NCBI GenBank assembly: GCA_019614645.1
Contig: JABWDB010000008.1
Location: 10,564,501-10,628,500, forward strand
DNA length: 64,000 nucleotides
DNA from: Stratiolaelaps scimitus
Lineage: Eukaryota; Arthropoda; Arachnida; Mesostigmata; Laelapidae
Reading direction: 5' to 3'
Shown: positions 61,406 through 64,000 of the stretch, one piece after another
How positions within the stretch are numbered: position 1 is the first letter of the stretch
Layout of the letters: every line of letters begins with the position of its first letter
Translations under genes and position numbers: made by a program
Notes under the pieces: generated by a model
Told to the model about the DNA's origin: nothing
Databases searched by the model: none
Seen by the model: only the letters and a program-made list of their open reading frames with translations

Positions 61406-64000
61406 CTGAATTGACGGTCTACTACTGGCCGAGTTCGAGTCGGAATTCGATGGACGAAGACCGTCTGTTGCCGTCTTCGAATGGAACGCCTACGTCTTCG
61501 AACTGTTGAGATCATGTGAGGCATTGCTTTTGCGCCGGCCGATGTTGCTGTTCAGTAAATTCGATCTCCAGATCACGACTGGGTCTGGAAGTGAGTGGTG
61601 ACTCTGGGTTGTGGATGCTTATCATCGATTCGAATGAGGCCTGCCTCTGCTGCAGTTACCGTTAGTGGTACTGTTATTGTCAATGTGACAATAATATCTG
61701 GGATGATGTTGCATTTGTCCGAGCTGCTGCAGGAATACAGAGACAGGGTAGAAGTCTTGTACATTGTGGATTATGGCTGGCCGATATTGGACGTGGCGTG
61801 AGGCAGCTACCAGAATGGTGTTAGCACTTGAGGCTGCCACCTCGCCTTAGAAACTTCCGGGGCTACAACAAACTCAAACAACGTCAACTGTGCGTAAATG
61901 GTAGCATGTATTATATTTGATAAGCAACCAATGCTACAACGAAGATTTGCTTCAACAAAGTCTGGTCGACAGCCGCCAACTTCGCTTTTTTCTGTCTCTC
62001 CCTGTCTCGTCCCCACTGTGCAAAATGAATCCCTCCTGCTGTCCGTAGTTACATCCAGTCCTTATCTTAATCGCAATATCGACAAAACGGTGACCAAACG
62101 AAAACACAACTAAGTACGTTTGCTTGCTTGAGCAGTTGTACAGGTCTGTTACAGAACGATTAGTCCATTTGAACTCCGTGTTACACGCCGAAGAGAACGG
62201 CCATCCGCTCCTTGACTCCTAGCCATTTTTGATGTGTTACGTTGCCCTGCCAAGAACGAGTTCCCTGACAGAACGAGATAACACGATGACTTTGTCACTG
62301 GCGACATCCTTCAAGGCCACGGGTGTCAACGCAAGCTCCAGGCAGAGACCAGGTTGTCCTACCCTATGCAATGCCCTTCGTGGAGCAGACTGCCGACTCT
62401 CAGTCACTGGCACAAGATATGAGAAACAAAATCTATCGAGCAATGCGTTCACATTAACGGCATCCAAAAGGCGTCAGTAACGCTGCGAATCGAGCGCCAT
62501 CCGGCCACCTTCCTATCCGCTTCCTTCCCTATGCCGTGGGATGGTTCGCCATAAGCGTGCTCGTATCTCGCCAGAGGTCTCCGACCGCTGGCTGGCCATT
62601 CAGCGAAGGCACTGATGAACGATCCGGATCCGAGTTGGACGACGAGGCTGAGGGACACGGTGAGGTAAACGGTGACGTGCTTCCCGCTGAAGGATGTAGA
62701 GGAAAAATGCCCAAGCATGAGCACCAACAGGCGACGGCGGCAACGAGAGGTCATCCAGATCAACGGAAATGGCCACATCAGAGACGAGTAACGCAGCGAC
62801 AATAACCCGCAACGGAAAGAATAGATCGAACAGCGACAATAAAGAGAACAGCAACAGCAACAACAACAACAACAGCAACACCAACCGAAGACAAATAATA
62901 AAAGAACGGAGAGAAGAGTGTTACAAGATGAAGACCGGATCGTTATTATGACAATAATAACAACAACAAGAACAGCAATAACAGTTGCAACACAGATATG
63001 ATGTTGTAAATCGCACTGCGAAAACGGTGGACGCAGTGGTTACGGCCAGCCCTTCGATTTTGAGCGTCTCGTATAATAACGAGCCAACGGGTAGTATGGA
63101 AGATGAAGACGGTGATTGACTAGGTGATGATTTCAGTGTTATCTAGATATGATTCATTCAAATTTATTCGTATCGGTCCATCGGCAACGATAATGTTACT
63201 TCTTCGTAGTTGTTGTTGTTGTTGTGTTATGCGCACGTGTAGACCGCGCATCTGATCCGTTATTTATTTGTGGGGATTATCATTTTTTTTCTAACGTACA
63301 CCTGTGTGTCAACCTGAAAGAGGTAAACTTGACGGTACCTATCATAAATATAATTATTTACATTATAATAATATAAGTATAGATATTTGAAGAAACTGTC
63401 GAGCCAGTGCGACGTTAACAATACGGTATATGTATTAGGCAACAGTGACTTGCTGTTTGCAAAACACAACAACAAGAGCAACGTTACGCTGCGAGGCCCA
63501 CAACGTAAGGAACAAGAGGCCCTTAAGGGTGGGCTCGAAAAAAAGGCGTCACTCCGAATGAGAAGTGTGTCCATTCTATGACGACGTCCAGGCTTGTAAA
63601 GCGCATCTGGCACTCTTCGAATGGAAATCTACGGAGATTTCGGTTCGAGGATTTTCGGCGGTAGGCCTACATTTTTACTAGCGTAAACGTATTTTCTTGC
63701 CAACTGTAAACTTAAATTTTACCCTACAAACCTATATTTGCTCCACCCCAACATTTACATACATATTTTAAGCACAAAATTTAAAGGCTGCTGTTTAGAG
63801 ACATGTGCTGTGCAGATTACGAACAAAAAAAACAGTACGAATCGCACTACCCCATTAAGAAGATATAACAGATAGATCTAAGAGCGTACAACCGGTGTCA
63901 TCAATGGGAGCAGCAGTGATTCTCTCAGAGCAGTGCGACATCGTTAAGGCCAAAAATTGGACTTGGGTGGACGAGCAAAGCGAACCCGTTTGAATAGGCC
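61406..64000. other. Right-end region, coding content unresolved
   Basis: There are CAA/CAG triplet runs near 62850-62890 and TTG runs near 63210-63225. On the minus strand a good acceptor (CTACATCCTTCAG) ends at 62686, followed by two open frames. One is Ser/Pro-rich (GSTSPFTSPCPSASSS) ending in TAG near 62529; the other is open to 62449. Either could be an exon of the gene called at 59700-61405. Nothing else is supported. Confidence 0.35.

Noticed and set aside
62600..62884. Minus-strand frame beginning with poly-Leu like a signal peptide
   Set aside because: The Leu run is the complement of a CAA/CAG microsatellite, and the frame has no other coding signs.

Overview
This window is nuclear DNA of an animal, most likely an arthropod and possibly a mite or other arachnid (inference). 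Genes are split by GT-AG introns, and intergenic DNA is full of (AT)n, (GA)n and trinucleotide microsatellites. A vertebrate-length fibrillar collagen gene with a VWC domain, a lineage-typical retention outside Drosophila-like insects, is also present. No prokaryotic features were seen.

Layout. (1) 2987-13467, minus strand: a C2H2 zinc-finger gene built from two sets of duplicated symmetric exons. Five small 5' exons are followed by one exon carrying fingers 1 and 2. Then come seven near-identical single-finger exons (87 or 90 nt, phase 0-0) spread over 6 kb. (2) 13.5-18.2 kb: trinucleotide-repeat-rich DNA, probably 5' UTR and promoter between two divergent genes. (3) 18226-22562, plus: seven-exon GPALPP1-like gene with a GC-AG intron. 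(4) 24043-32314, minus: complete 16-exon fibrillar collagen gene, predicted 1494 aa, with an uninterrupted 1014-residue main helix. (5) 32.3-45.9 kb: gene-poor, with hairpins and unrecognised short ORFs. (6) About 45.95-46.69 kb, minus: a decayed mariner transposase with long palindromes inside it. (7) 47975-49465, minus: an intronless aldehyde dehydrogenase. (8) 51824-56535, minus: an eight-exon Spinster-type MFS transporter, predicted 524 aa. (9) 59700-61405, minus: two phase-compatible exons that may be the 3' end of an unrecognised gene.

The genes do not form a pathway. GPALPP1 and the collagen gene converge tail to tail. The zinc-finger gene and GPALPP1 diverge head to head. All exon models were made by hand from splice signals, reading-frame phase and family knowledge; no transcript evidence was available. 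The strongest candidate for something undescribed is the zinc-finger exon array. Every finger I can read keeps the same predicted DNA-contact residues while other positions vary, and exon phases allow any number of cassettes to be included or skipped.
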